Shown: positions 1 through 8,734, counted from the first letter of the stretch. The stretch: 64,000 nt of DNA from an uncultured Myxococcales bacterium (GCA_937980205.1 CALJKW010000030.1:1-64000); one strand, 5' to 3'. Notes: generated from the sequence alone by a model not told the origin. A program made the numbers and translations.

Positions 1-108
1 CCGTGCCGCTGCTGCCGCCGGTGCCGCTGCTGCCGCCCGTGCCGCTGCTGCCGCCCGTGCCGCTGCTGCCGCCGGTGCCGCTGCTGCCGCCCGTGCCGGT
101 GCTGCCAC
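1..108. repeat. 18-bp tandem repeat, six units, in a lipoprotein linker
   Basis: Six consecutive 18-bp units of the form ccgtgccgctgctgccgc, with single C/G changes at the second position of some units and two further changes in the sixth. The array runs to the left window edge, so more copies may lie outside. On the minus strand each unit encodes Gly-Thr-Gly-Gly-Ser-Ser, so it is the low-complexity linker of the lipoprotein that covers it. Unit-length change would keep the reading frame. Confidence 0.9.
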
Positions 109-355
109 CCGTGCCACCCGCGCGGCAGGTGCCGAGCGAGCAGGTCTGGCCCGTCGGGCACATCGAGCAGGTGTTGCCGGCCGCACCGCAGGCCGACGCC
201 GACGTGCCGAGCTGGCACATACCGGCAGAGTCACAGCAACCGCCGCAGTTCGTCTTCGAGCACTTGCCTCCGCCGCCGCCGCACGAGGCGAACGAGAGGA
301 ACACGCCGAACATCAGACCGAACAGCAACGCGGACAACGTGGAGAATTTTTTCAT
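1..355 (-). CDS. Cys-rich lipoprotein with Gly/Ser/Thr linker (3' end outside window)
   Basis: Only the first 118 residues are visible and the frame stays open to the window edge. MKKFSTLSALLFG starts a lipoprotein signal with a lipobox FASC (Cys25), so the protein is expected on the cell envelope. Residues 25-77 hold a cysteine-rich module (KCSKTNCGGCCDSAGMC, then CGAAGNTCSMCPTGQTC), after which a GGSSGT repeat runs off the window. The same architecture, lipobox then CC-containing module then Gly-rich linker, is seen in the 801-residue protein at 60799. Function is unknown; such proteins are frequent in myxobacteria. The ATG follows a weak ribosome site. Confidence 0.8.
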   Translation of the reverse strand, partial: MKKFSTLSALLFGLMFGVFLSFASCGGGGGKCSKTNCGGCCDSAGMCQLGTSASACGAAGNTCSMCPTGQTCSLGTCRAGGTGGSTGTGGSSGTGGSSGTGGSSGTGGSSGTGGSSGT

Positions 356-515
356 TGGGGCGCTTGGGTGAGTGTGGACCGGCCAACTACATGAACGGCC
401 GCGTCACATAGAGGAGCCTGCGCCCGCAAGCAATATGACTCGTACGCCGCGACATTCATGCTCCGTCGCAGCGTCAAAGATCACGACATTCTTTCGTTTG
501 AAGCGAAACGACGGA

Positions 516-1403
516 TCAGTCGCCGATCTTCAGCTCGATGCCCTCGCGGGCGCCGAACACCTGAACCGGAAACCCCAGTGACTCCGCGCGCTCAGAGCAG
601 GCCGCGACCTTCAAGTCGACCTGCATGTCCGAGTGCATCGGGTCGTGGTGGGTGAGGGCGAGCTGCTTCACCTTGGCCTGGCCGGCGAGGTCGACGCAGG
701 TGGTGGCGCGCGGGTGGCCCCAGCCGGTCTTCTGCACGTACTCCTCGTCGAGGTACTGGGCGTCGGCGATCAAGAGGTCGGCGCCCTTCACGGCCTTCAC
801 CAGGTCAGAAGGCATCTTTCGCTGCGCGCCGGGGTGCTCGATCACCGACTGCGGCCGATCGATGATCTGATCGAGCTCCGCGTCGGTCGCGTACACGACG
901 GAGTTGCCCTTGTGCTCGAAGCGGAACCCGAGCGAGCCGCCGGGGTGCTTCTGCTGGAAGCACTTCACCGTGAACGAGCCGGCCTTCACCGTGTCGCTCT
1001 CGAAGTTGCGGGGGAGGATCTTCGCGCCGAGATCCGAGAAGCCGACGGGGAAGTAGGCGTTCGACATCTGCCCGGAGAGCAGGCGGTAGTTCTGCTGATC
1101 GCCGGCGGGGCAGTAGATGTAGAGCGTCGTGGTCTCGTGGTACGCGGGGCCGAAGAACGGGAAGCCCTGGATGTGATCCCAATGCGGGTGCGAGAGGAAC
1201 AGGTGCACCGTGAGGCCCCCCTTCTGCGGGATGCGCATCAGGTGGACTCCGAGCTCGCGCAGGCCGGTGCCGGCGTCGCAGACGATCAGCGTGTCCTCGT
1301 TGCGGATCTCGACGCACGACGTGTTGCCGCCGTAGCGGCGCGTCTTCGGTCCGGGAGTGGGGATGCTCCCGCGCACGCCCCAGAAGCGCACGTAGAAGGC
1401 CAT
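516..1403 (-). CDS. MBL-fold metallo-hydrolase
   Basis: The 295-residue protein has the metallo-beta-lactamase metal motif SHPHWDHIQG (H72, H74, D76, H77), a later Asp in ADAQYLDE, and a C-terminal LTHHDP that can supply the last histidine. The N terminus, FWGVRGSIPTPGP then YGGNTSCVE, is typical of a widespread cytoplasmic MBL subfamily whose substrate is mostly unassigned; some relatives act on phosphodiesters. Its ATG overlaps the TGA of the upstream FHA gene (ATGA), so the two are surely cotranscribed. That pairing suggests a signalling role, which is inference. No export signal is seen. Confidence 0.85.
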   Translation of the reverse strand: MAFYVRFWGVRGSIPTPGPKTRRYGGNTSCVEIRNEDTLIVCDAGTGLRELGVHLMRIPQKGGLTVHLFLSHPHWDHIQGFPFFGPAYHETTTLYIYCPAGDQQNYRLLSGQMSNAYFPVGFSDLGAKILPRNFESDTVKAGSFTVKCFQQKHPGGSLGFRFEHKGNSVVYATDAELDQIIDRPQSVIEHPGAQRKMPSDLVKAVKGADLLIADAQYLDEEYVQKTGWGHPRATTCVDLAGQAKVKQLALTHHDPMHSDMQVDLKVAACSERAESLGFPVQVFGAREGIELKIGD

Positions 1404-1765
1404 CAGCTGCCCTCGTGGTAGAGGAGGAAGACGTCTCCGAGCTGCAGCTCGTCGCCGTCGCGCAGCACCGCGGCGTGCACCTTGAGCCCGTTCAGGTAGA
1501 TGCCGTTGCGGCTCTGCAGATCTTCGATGGTGTACTCGTCGTCGAGGCGCGTGAGCTGCGCGTGGTTGCGTGAGACCTCGTCGCTGTCGAGCTGAAGGCC
1601 CACGCCCTGCGAGCGGCCGATGGTGAGGCGATCGCGATCGAGGGGAATTCGCGAGAGCGGCAGCGGGCCACCGGTGATCTCGATCGCGTGGGCGCGGCGC
1701 GGCCGCACGCGAACTCCCTTCACCGGCTTGTTGATGCGAGTCCCCGGCCCGTCGTGGAACTCCAT
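1403..1765 (-). CDS. Small FHA-domain protein
   Basis: A 120-residue protein that is almost entirely one forkhead-associated domain, the module that binds phosphothreonine peptides. Visible FHA signatures are TIGRS (Gly50, Arg51), VSRNHA (Ser65, Arg66, His68) and SRNGIYLNG (86-93, Asn87 and Gly88). The start is placed at the ATG at 1765, because the frame upstream runs into the divergent LysR gene. The TGA overlaps the start of the MBL-fold gene. Stand-alone FHA proteins usually act as readers of Ser/Thr kinase signalling, which is abundant in myxobacteria; no kinase is adjacent here. Confidence 0.85.
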   Translation of the reverse strand: MEFHDGPGTRINKPVKGVRVRPRRAHAIEITGGPLPLSRIPLDRDRLTIGRSQGVGLQLDSDEVSRNHAQLTRLDDEYTIEDLQSRNGIYLNGLKVHAAVLRDGDELQLGDVFLLYHEGS

Positions 1766-1843
1766 CGTCTGCTTGATGTCCTTGGGCACCCGGGTCCGGA
1801 AGGCTACTTCAAAGGCGTGGTGGCGGCGTCTAAAACGTCGCCC

Positions 1844-2743
1844 ATGCCGGTGCTGGAGGCGTTCTACGACGTTCGACTCGCCGACCTGATGACGTTCCTC
1901 GCCGTGCGGCGGCAGGGGACGGTGACGGCCGCCGCGCGAGAGCTCTCGGTGACTCCCTCGCAGGTGAGCAAGGCGATCTCGCGGCTCGAGCGCGCGCTGC
2001 GGTGGCGCCTGCTCGCGCGCGGATCTCGCGGCGTCACGCTCACGCCCTCGGCGATTCGGGCGACGCCGCTGTTCGAGGCAGCGCTCGAGTCCTTGAGGCG
2101 CGCGCGCCGCGGAGTCGATGCGCCGCTCGAGCTCACCGTGGCCGCTCCATCGTACCTGTTGTCGGCGATGCTGCCGCGCATGGCGCAGGCGCTGGCTCCG
2201 GTGCGATGCCGCGCGCTGCAGCTCTCGCAGGCGGCGCTGGCGGCGTCGCTCTCGCTGGATCAGTTCGAGGTGGGGCTGCTCACCGCGACGGTGCCGCTGC
2301 CCGGCAACTGGCACGCCGACCGCATCGGCCGCATGCACAGCTCGCTCTATGCGACGCCGGCCGTGGCGAAGATGCTCAAGCGCCCGGTGACCGTGGCGCA
2401 GCTGCTGCCGATGCCGTTCGTGACGCCGGTCTCGTTCAACGCAGGTCAGTGGACGCCGGTGCAGGATGGCTGCCCGCTGGCGCCCAGCGAGCGCAAGGCG
2501 GGGCACGAGGCGCAGACCATCTCGCTCGCGCTCGAGCTGGCTGCCGAGACCGGGCAGCTCATCTTCGGGCCCGCGCTCGCGGCGAAGCCGTTCGTCGAGC
2601 GCAGGCGCCTCGTCGAGGTGCCCGTGCAGGGCTGGGACGTGTCGTTCGATCTCATCCTCGCGGTCGACGTCGATCGGGTGACGCAGCGCGCGCACCAGAC
2701 GCTTCGCGAGGTCGCGCAGGCCGTGGTCCAGATGGAAACCTGA
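1844..2743 (+). CDS. LysR-family transcriptional regulator
   Basis: A 299-residue protein of normal LysR length. The winged helix-turn-helix lies in about residues 12-60 (LMTFLAVRRQGTVTAAAREL, then VTPSQVSKAISRLE), followed by a periplasmic-binding-like effector domain. The ATG at 1844 fits the family N terminus. It is divergent from the FHA/MBL pair across a 78-bp gap, the classical arrangement for a LysR regulator and its target, so that pair is the first candidate target. Effector is unknown. Confidence 0.85.
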   Translation: MPVLEAFYDVRLADLMTFLAVRRQGTVTAAARELSVTPSQVSKAISRLERALRWRLLARGSRGVTLTPSAIRATPLFEAALESLRRARRGVDAPLELTVAAPSYLLSAMLPRMAQALAPVRCRALQLSQAALAASLSLDQFEVGLLTATVPLPGNWHADRIGRMHSSLYATPAVAKMLKRPVTVAQLLPMPFVTPVSFNAGQWTPVQDGCPLAPSERKAGHEAQTISLALELAAETGQLIFGPALAAKPFVERRRLVEVPVQGWDVSFDLILAVDVDRVTQRAHQTLREVAQAVVQMET

Positions 2744-2813
2744 GCTCGGCGCTTAGATGACACCGCCCGGTGCCGCCCTGGCCGGCGGAGCCCCTCTTGC
2801 AGCAGACCGCTTC

Positions 2814-3449
2814 ATGAGGATCTCGTCCCTGAAGCGCATCGCCGTCTTGCTGCTGCTGCTGAGCGCCTGCGGCGCCACGATCGTCTCGTCGTGGAAGAAG
2901 CCCGGAATCGAGCGCATCGACTTCCGGCGGGTGGCGGTGATCGCGGCGTTCAGCGACGCGGCCACCCGGCGGAACATCGAAGATCGCCTCGTCGCGGAGA
3001 TCGGCCGCGGCCGGGCGGTCGCGTCGTACACGTTGCAGCCTGGCCCCATCGAGCGCGAGGTGCTGAAGGCGCGGCTCGAGGAGTCCGGCATCGACGGAGC
3101 GATCGCCATTCGAATCGTCGACGTCGACCGCGAGACCCGCTGGGTGCCGGGCACGTACTCGGGCGCCTACGGCTACGGCTACGGCTACTACGGCCTCGGG
3201 TTCGGCTTCTGGCCGATGTACGACCCCGGCTACTACACGACCGTCACCCGCGTTCAGGTCGAGACGAGCATGTACGAAGTCGAGGGCGAGGAGCTCTTGT
3301 TCTCCGCCACGAGCGAGACGGTGAACCCGAAGAGCACGCGCGCGCTCGTCGACGCGACGCTGAAGGCGGTGCGCCGCGAGCTCGAGAAAGAAGGCGTGAT
3401 GCCCACGCCGATGGCGCAGGCATCGCATCAGCGCGCGACGCAGCGTTAG
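2814..3449 (+). CDS. Putative outer-membrane lipoprotein with YG-rich segment
   Basis: A 211-residue protein. The start at ATG 2814 gives a clean lipoprotein signal ending LLSAC (Cys19). The body begins SSWKKPGIERIDFRRVAVIA, a pattern reminiscent of small DUF4136-type lipoproteins, and contains a low-complexity Tyr/Gly run at residues 118-142, which may form a flexible or surface-exposed loop. Function is not recognised. The TAG stop sits in the first copy of an 18-bp tandem repeat, and the neighbour converges 14 bp away. Confidence 0.75.
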   Translation: MRISSLKRIAVLLLLLSACGATIVSSWKKPGIERIDFRRVAVIAAFSDAATRRNIEDRLVAEIGRGRAVASYTLQPGPIEREVLKARLEESGIDGAIAIRIVDVDRETRWVPGTYSGAYGYGYGYYGLGFGFWPMYDPGYYTTVTRVQVETSMYEVEGEELLFSATSETVNPKSTRALVDATLKAVRRELEKEGVMPTPMAQASHQRATQR

Positions 3450-3471
3450 CGGGTGACGCAGCGTTAGCGGG
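3436..3471. repeat. 18-bp tandem duplication spanning two convergent stop codons
   Basis: The 18-bp unit ygacgcagcgttagcggg occurs twice, at 3436-3453 and 3454-3471, differing only in its first base. The first copy supplies the TAG stop of the plus-strand lipoprotein. The second supplies the TAA stop of the minus-strand protease. It looks like a local slippage duplication at the 3' junction of two convergent genes. Confidence 0.9.
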
Positions 3472-5638
3472 CGACGACGAGCCGCTGGCTCTGGACGCCG
3501 TCGGAGAGCGAGACCTCCCACGCGCCTCCGTCGACGAGGCCCATGGTGGACACGAACGCCTTGCCGCCCTCGGCGAAGAGCGTGAGCGTGGTGTGCTCGT
3601 CCGTGCCGAGGTGCGCGAGCGACATGAACGGGAACGCCGTGGCGTCCCAGCTGACCTCGACGCCGCCGGGGACCGGCTTGACCAGCGCGCGCTGCGCCGG
3701 GCGCGCCGGGCCCGCGACGTTCATCGCGACGAGCTTGCCCTGGTGCGAGACGCTGACCGCGTAGAGGCCCGCGACCGGCGGCAGCACCATCGAGAACTGG
3801 CCTTCCTCTTCGCCGCTGTCCTCGACGCGGATCATCTTGAAGGGGACGGTGACGTCTTTCTCGCCGTGGAGCGTGACGGTGTAGTCGCCGGCCTCGACGG
3901 CCTCGGGCTCAGCGGGGCCTTCGATGAGCGAGACGGGGTTCAGCGTGAACTTGCCGCGGTGCAGGCGGCCGCCGACGATGATGCGCGGCGAGGTGACGTA
4001 CGCGGCGGTCTCGGCGACCGGGCGGCTCTCGAGCCACTGCTGAGCGCCCTTGTAGTTGTGGTTCGAGATCCACGGCGGGTCGCAGTAGCTCATGACGTCG
4101 AAGAACTGCGACGTCGGCACCATGCGGCCGGAGACGAAGTCGTAGCCAGGCACGTCGAGGCGCGCGTTCGCGACGGGGTACGCGGGGTCGGTGCCCTGCG
4201 CGCCGCCGCACGGCGAGTGCTCGCGGTTCATGGTGTGGCCGAGCTCGTGGATCGCGGTGCTGATCGAGTCGTCGCGGGTGAGCGCCGTGCCGTAGCCCAG
4301 GGTGGCGAGGCCGGCGACGCCGCTGCCGAAGTTCACGCGGATCCACCCGAGGTAGTAGCGGCGGCTGCCGTCGGCCTGGCGCAGCTGCGCGAGCTGGTTG
4401 AGCAGCGTGCCCCAGCCGCCTCCGTTCGCGGCGATCGTCCCGCTGAACGTGTACGCGGCGCGGTCCTTCCCGGAGACGCGCTTCACCGGCCACACCTGCT
4501 TCATCGGCTGCTCGATGCTGAAGATGCGGCCCGTGAGCCCCGACTGCACGATCGGCACGTTCGTCATCACGAACACGTTGCCGGCGCCGATGGTCGGGGT
4601 GATGGCGAGCTCGTTGTTCGTCTCGTTGGTCTCGCCCAGCGCGTTCGCGGGGTCGACGCGCACGCGCAGCTCGAGGCCGGCCTGCAGCCACGCGGCGGGG
4701 ATGGTGGCGCGCCACTGCTGGTTCATGTCGCTGGCGACCTCGGACGTCGGGACGATGAGCGGGCCGCTCATCGTGAGCTCGCCGACCGGCTGGCCGCCGC
4801 GCGTGCCGACGACCTTCACCACGACGCCCTGGATGCCCGAGCGCTCGCTCAGCACGTAGGCGCGCAGCAGCGCGTCTTTGTCGGCGACGAGTCGGGGGTT
4901 GGCGCTGATGACCGACTGGCCCCACTCGACGCGCGACACGCGCAGATCGCCGACCTGCGGCAGCTCGGTGACCTGAATCGTCACGTCGCGCGTCGCGATG
5001 CCGCCCTTGTCGTCGGTGACCTCGAGCGTGACGTTGCGCGAGCCGGTCTTCGTGACGCTCGCCGTCCACGTCTCGGAGGTGCCGCAGCTCTTCGGCTCGG
5101 CGAGCACCTGCTCTCCGTCGAGCAGGCGGCACAGCAGCGCGTCGCCGTCGGCGTCGGAGACTCCGAAGGTCGCGGTGATGGTGAGCGGCGCGCCGCCGAG
5201 CTTCGGGTCGACGTCGAAGCTGTCGATCACCGGCGCGGTGTTCGGCGGAGCGAGCACGTTGAGCGCGGTCTCGGCCGAAGACGTCGCGAGGCGCCAGTCG
5301 GTGAGGAACAGGCGCACGGGCGTGAGGCCCGGCTTCTTCACGGTGAACACGACGCTGCCCTCGAGCGGGCAGTCTTCGATGGTCTGCTCGGGCGTCCCGT
5401 CGCCGCCGACGTCGAACTGGCACTGGATGCGATCGTTGTCGACGTCGCGCAGCTGGTACGAGCAGAGGGTCTCGAGCGGAGCCACGCCGGTGGCCGGCGA
5501 GCACGAGAAGGACAGGGCCTCGGGGAGGTGGTTGCCGTCGGGCGTGACGCCGCCGCCGCCTCCGGGCTCCGTGGCGCAGCCCACAAACGCAGCGCAGCCG
5601 GCGACGACGACGACCAGCAGCAGCGTAAACCTCTTCAT
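3464..5638 (-). CDS. Metzincin-like zinc metalloprotease lipoprotein with PKD-like and CARDB-like domains
   Basis: A 724-residue exported protein. The start at ATG 5638 is set by an AGAGGTG ribosome site and a lipoprotein signal (VAGC Cys15, or FVGC Cys21). Residues about 43-225 hold two PKD-like beta domains with DxDxD-type stretches, about 229-350 a CARDB-like domain (ETNETNNEL), and about 360-540 a protease domain with HELGHTMNREH (464-474), matching HExxHxxxxxH, and a Met-turn DVMSYC (514-519). A C-terminal beta region follows. It probably acts as a surface or secreted endopeptidase; the substrate is unknown. The family is metzincin-like, possibly near M66, but that is not certain. Confidence 0.85.
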   Translation of the reverse strand: MKRFTLLLVVVVAGCAAFVGCATEPGGGGGVTPDGNHLPEALSFSCSPATGVAPLETLCSYQLRDVDNDRIQCQFDVGGDGTPEQTIEDCPLEGSVVFTVKKPGLTPVRLFLTDWRLATSSAETALNVLAPPNTAPVIDSFDVDPKLGGAPLTITATFGVSDADGDALLCRLLDGEQVLAEPKSCGTSETWTASVTKTGSRNVTLEVTDDKGGIATRDVTIQVTELPQVGDLRVSRVEWGQSVISANPRLVADKDALLRAYVLSERSGIQGVVVKVVGTRGGQPVGELTMSGPLIVPTSEVASDMNQQWRATIPAAWLQAGLELRVRVDPANALGETNETNNELAITPTIGAGNVFVMTNVPIVQSGLTGRIFSIEQPMKQVWPVKRVSGKDRAAYTFSGTIAANGGGWGTLLNQLAQLRQADGSRRYYLGWIRVNFGSGVAGLATLGYGTALTRDDSISTAIHELGHTMNREHSPCGGAQGTDPAYPVANARLDVPGYDFVSGRMVPTSQFFDVMSYCDPPWISNHNYKGAQQWLESRPVAETAAYVTSPRIIVGGRLHRGKFTLNPVSLIEGPAEPEAVEAGDYTVTLHGEKDVTVPFKMIRVEDSGEEEGQFSMVLPPVAGLYAVSVSHQGKLVAMNVAGPARPAQRALVKPVPGGVEVSWDATAFPFMSLAHLGTDEHTTLTLFAEGGKAFVSTMGLVDGGAWEVSLSDGVQSQRLVVAR

Positions 5639-5731
5639 GGGAACACCTCTCTGGGCCGGCTCGGCCCCTTTGCTGCTGTGCCGGCGGGCGGACTTACTAC
5701 GCCGCACAGCGCCCGCAACCAAGTGGGCTTC

Positions 5732-5759
5732 GGGAAATGATTGTTTCCGAACTGGAAAC
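5732..5759. repeat. Short overlapping inverted repeats upstream of the protease gene
   Basis: Within the 228-bp non-coding gap 5639-5866, the sequence GGAAATGATTGTTTCC is followed by GAACTGGAAAC. The central GTTTCC can pair with either flanking GGAAA, giving alternative hairpins. It lies about 95-120 bp upstream of the protease ATG on the same strand, so it could be an operator or leader structure. The rest of the gap shows nothing I can name. Confidence 0.35.
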
Positions 5760-5866
5760 GCTGATGAGTGCTTTCAGGTGCTTGGTCATGGTGCGACTCC
5801 GATGTCACCCCACGGTTGGCGGCTGTTCGGCCCGGTGGGGATCGCTCGTCGTCGCAGCGGCTCAGC

Positions 5867-8035
5867 TCATGGCCCGAAGCGGCCCACGAAGATGTCCGGC
5901 ACGGTCCCAGCGCCTGACGTCGTCGTGAGCATTCGCGTCGTCGACTGCGTGAGCTGGAACGTGGCCGTCCCGCGGAAGGCTCCGGTCGCGATCACCGAGC
6001 CGTCGTCGATCATGAGCACGCCGCGCACGTCCGCGGCCTCTGCGCCGACGATGCGGCGCGCCCAGCGGAACTGGCCGGTGGACGAGTACGCAGCGACGAA
6101 GCCGGCGGGCTCGGTGCCCGACTTCGAGAGCACGCCACCGTCTCCGCTCGTGGTGCCGAAGCTCAGGGACTGGCTGTCGAACCAGCCGCCGACGGCGACG
6201 TCTCCCTGCGGGCCGACGGAGACGCTGCGCACGTAGTCGTCGATGGTGCCGATCAGCGTCACCACCCACTCGAGCGTGCCGTTGGAGTCGAACTGGGCGA
6301 CGTAGTTCTCGTCGTTGCTGGTGCCGCTCGGGTCCGGCAGCGTGCGGCCGCCGATCACCGTGGTGCTGGCGTAGTAGCCGGCGACGATGAGCTTGCCGCT
6401 CGGAGTGACCGCGAGCTGCGTGACCGTCGCGCTGCCGACCGGCTCCACGCTCTGCGCCCAGACGACGTGGCCCTGCGCGTCGAGCTTCGCGATGAAGCCG
6501 GCGTAGCCGAGCGCCTGCGTGGTGAGCGGGAAGAGGCCGCCGGTCGGGGTGTAGAAGCGGAGCGTGCCGCTGAACGTGCCGCCGATGTACACGGCGCCGG
6601 TCGAGTCACCCGCGCACGCGCTCGCGTTCCCGGTGGCCGACGGAACGGTGCTGCGGCCGAAGACGAGGTCTCCCGTGTCGCTGAAGCGCGCCGCGTACGG
6701 CACGCGGCCGTTGCCGGCGTCGAACGCGAGCTCGTTCGGCAGGCCGTGGCCCACCTGCATGTAGCCCGAGCCGTCAGCGCAGATCGAAACGCCGCCCGCG
6801 TGCGCCCACGGAGGCGAGCGCGCGTCGATGGTGTACGTCGTCGAGCCGCCCGTGCGGACCCACGCGACGCCGCCGTCGGAGCGCAGGCGCGCGACGAAGA
6901 GGTCCGCCCCGACCCCCGCGTCGAGCGTGAGGCCGGGAGCGAGCGTGACGCCGCGGGCGAACGTGCCGAGCAGCGCGACGTCTCCACCGCCGAGCGGGGC
7001 GACGCCGGACGGCGTGCTGCCGAAGGACTGGTCCGGGTACCCGCGCGCGTCGATGAAGCCGCCGTCGAGCTGGTAGTAGGCGAGGAAGAGCTGCGCGTAG
7101 CCGTTCGCCGACGACGACAGCGACTTCTCCGTCGGCGTCAGGCGGCCGAACGTCGCCGTCGCCGAGGAGTACGTGCCGGTCACCGCGACGCGGTAGTCGC
7201 TCGTGAGCGCGAGGTGAATGCCTTCGTCGGCGCTCAGGCCGCCGGCGGGCACGACCCACGTGCCGGGTGGGATGACGAAGCCTCCGCCGGTGCCGCCTGT
7301 GCCGCCTCCCGTCCCGCCGCCGGTGCCGCCGCCCGTCCCGCCGCCGGTGCCGCCTGTGCCGCCTGTGCCGCCGCCCGTCCCGCCGGCGCCGCCACCACTG
7401 CCGCCCGCACCGCCCGCGCCACCGCCGGACGATCCTCCCGAGCCGCCGCCTGCGCCGGTGGTGCACGGTCCGCTGGGGAACGCCCAGTCGGTGCAGCCGT
7501 TGCCGCGGACGACGCACGTCTGCTGCAGCCCGGCTGCGGTGCACCGCTGATCGCCCGCCGTGCAGACGGACGTGCAGCTCGCGATCGCCGCGCAGCTTCC
7601 CGCGCTGCACAGCATGTCGTTCGCGCAGACCGCCGAGACGACCCAGTCCCGGCAGCCGCTCGCGAGCGTCTGGCACTGCGCTGAAGCGCCGGCTCCGACG
7701 CACTGGCGCTCGCCGAGCGCGCAGCGGTTCGTGCACGTGACGACGCACGCGCCGCCCGAGCACACCTGGCCGCCGGAGCACGCGGCCGGGCTCGACAGCT
7801 CCCGGCAGCCGGTGACGGCGTTGCGCTGGCACGTCCGCACGCCCATGTCGTCGCAGAGCAAGACGCCGTCCTCGCACTGGTCGACGCAGCAGGTGGGCTC
7901 GGGGAAGCAGTCGGGGTCGGCGCAGTCGGTCTTCGAGTCGCCGTCGTCGTCGCGTCCGTTCGAGCACTGCTCCGTTCCGGTCGACGTCGCGGTGCTGCAG
8001 GAGACGAGGAGGAGGAAGACGGCCCAGAAGCGCAT
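5867..8035 (-). CDS. Cys-rich lipoprotein with Gly/Thr linker and beta-propeller-like C-terminal domain
   Basis: A 722-residue lipoprotein (LLVSC, Cys13). Right after the anchor is NGRDDDGDSKTDCADPDC, the calcium-loop motif common in myxobacterial surface proteins. Residues about 48-193 are cysteine-rich repeats (CtxxGxxxC type). Residues 194-252 are a Gly/Thr/Ser linker. From about 253 to the end there are repeated blades such as VALLGTFARG, IYIGGTFSGT-like and VAVGGWFDS, resembling SBBP or delta-60 type propellers. It is expected on the outside of the cell. Ligand is unknown. It lies upstream of the metalloprotease on the same strand, with a 228-bp gap. Confidence 0.8.
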   Translation of the reverse strand: MRFWAVFLLLVSCSTATSTGTEQCSNGRDDDGDSKTDCADPDCFPEPTCCVDQCEDGVLLCDDMGVRTCQRNAVTGCRELSSPAACSGGQVCSGGACVVTCTNRCALGERQCVGAGASAQCQTLASGCRDWVVSAVCANDMLCSAGSCAAIASCTSVCTAGDQRCTAAGLQQTCVVRGNGCTDWAFPSGPCTTGAGGGSGGSSGGGAGGAGGSGGGAGGTGGGTGGTGGTGGGTGGGTGGGTGGGTGGTGGGFVIPPGTWVVPAGGLSADEGIHLALTSDYRVAVTGTYSSATATFGRLTPTEKSLSSSANGYAQLFLAYYQLDGGFIDARGYPDQSFGSTPSGVAPLGGGDVALLGTFARGVTLAPGLTLDAGVGADLFVARLRSDGGVAWVRTGGSTTYTIDARSPPWAHAGGVSICADGSGYMQVGHGLPNELAFDAGNGRVPYAARFSDTGDLVFGRSTVPSATGNASACAGDSTGAVYIGGTFSGTLRFYTPTGGLFPLTTQALGYAGFIAKLDAQGHVVWAQSVEPVGSATVTQLAVTPSGKLIVAGYYASTTVIGGRTLPDPSGTSNDENYVAQFDSNGTLEWVVTLIGTIDDYVRSVSVGPQGDVAVGGWFDSQSLSFGTTSGDGGVLSKSGTEPAGFVAAYSSTGQFRWARRIVGAEAADVRGVLMIDDGSVIATGAFRGTATFQLTQSTTRMLTTTSGAGTVPDIFVGRFGP
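7280..7456. repeat. Low-complexity Gly/Thr-coding repeat
   Basis: Irregular 9- and 12-bp units (on the plus strand gtgccgcctgtgccgcc and ccgccggtgccgccgcccg) encode GGT/GGGT runs, residues 194-252 of the overlapping lipoprotein. Direct tandem units make it a likely site of length variation. It separates the anchor and Cys-rich module from the propeller-like domain. Confidence 0.8.
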
Positions 8036-8077
8036 GACCCCACTACACCCCAGCTCGGCGCCGTGAGCAGGTTCGTT

Positions 8078-8734
8078 TCAGCGGTGGACGATGCGCGACC
8101 AGAGCCGGATGCCGCCGAGGAACGCGCGGTCGTTGCCTCCGGCGCGGATCGAGCGGTGCGGGAAGTGCTTCCGGAACGGCTTGAGCAGCTCGACGTTGCC
8201 GCCGCCGATCACGATCTCGTCGGGGTGGAGGTTCCGGTAGAAGTCCTCGATGGTGGCCTTCACGTTCGCCGTCCACTTCCGGCGGCCGTCGCGCTTGAGC
8301 GCCGCCTTGCTCACCATGTTCACGTGCGCCTCGCCGAGCTCGGTCGGCACGACGTGACCTTCGACGACGAGCGAGACTCCGAGGCCGGTGCCGAGCCCGA
8401 GGAAGAGGGTGATGCCCGGCTTCCGCGCCGAGCCGAGCGCCTGCATCGCGGCGTCGTTGATGACGCGCACGCGCTTTTTGAGCGCCTTCGCGAAGTCGAA
8501 GCCGACCCAGCCCGGGCCCAGGTTCACCGGCTCGATGAGCACCTGGTTGTTCTTCACGACGCCGGGGAAGCCGATGCTCACACGGTCGTACCTCCACGTG
8601 TCGGTGAGCAGCTGAATCTCGCGGACGAACAGCTCCGGTGTGAGGCGCTTGCCACTGCGGAACTTCAGCGGGTCCTTGCCTTGGAGCTTCAGCTTGACGT
8701 TGGACCCGCCGATGTCGACGACGAGGATGCGCAC
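8078..8734 (-). CDS. ROK-family kinase, polyphosphate glucokinase-like
   Basis: A 218-residue cytoplasmic protein of the actin-like ATPase/ROK fold. Motifs are VVDIGGSNVK (5-14, phosphate 1), SIGFPGVV (53-60), the catalytic-base segment VINDAA with Asp94, GLGTGLGVSL (113-122, phosphate 2) and a C-terminal IVIGGGN. Order and spacing match polyphosphate glucokinases, which phosphorylate glucose with polyphosphate or ATP. The HExGH/CxCGxxGC zinc motif of typical ROK proteins is absent, as expected for that subgroup. It is divergent from the lipocalin gene across 64 bp. Substrate use cannot be read from sequence. Confidence 0.8.
   Translation of the reverse strand: MRILVVDIGGSNVKLKLQGKDPLKFRSGKRLTPELFVREIQLLTDTWRYDRVSIGFPGVVKNNQVLIEPVNLGPGWVGFDFAKALKKRVRVINDAAMQALGSARKPGITLFLGLGTGLGVSLVVEGHVVPTELGEAHVNMVSKAALKRDGRRKWTANVKATIEDFYRNLHPDEIVIGGGNVELLKPFRKHFPHRSIRAGGNDRAFLGGIRLWSRIVHR

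Noticed and set aside
1..108. Possible CRISPR array at the left edge
   Set aside because: Units are 18 bp, contiguous, with no spacers, and translate as a Gly/Ser/Thr linker.
2891..5740. Plus-strand open frame of 949 codons opposite the metalloprotease gene
   Set aside because: Arg/Ala/Asp-rich translation with no motif; it is the antisense shadow of a high-GC gene whose own frame has a signal peptide and zinc-protease motif.
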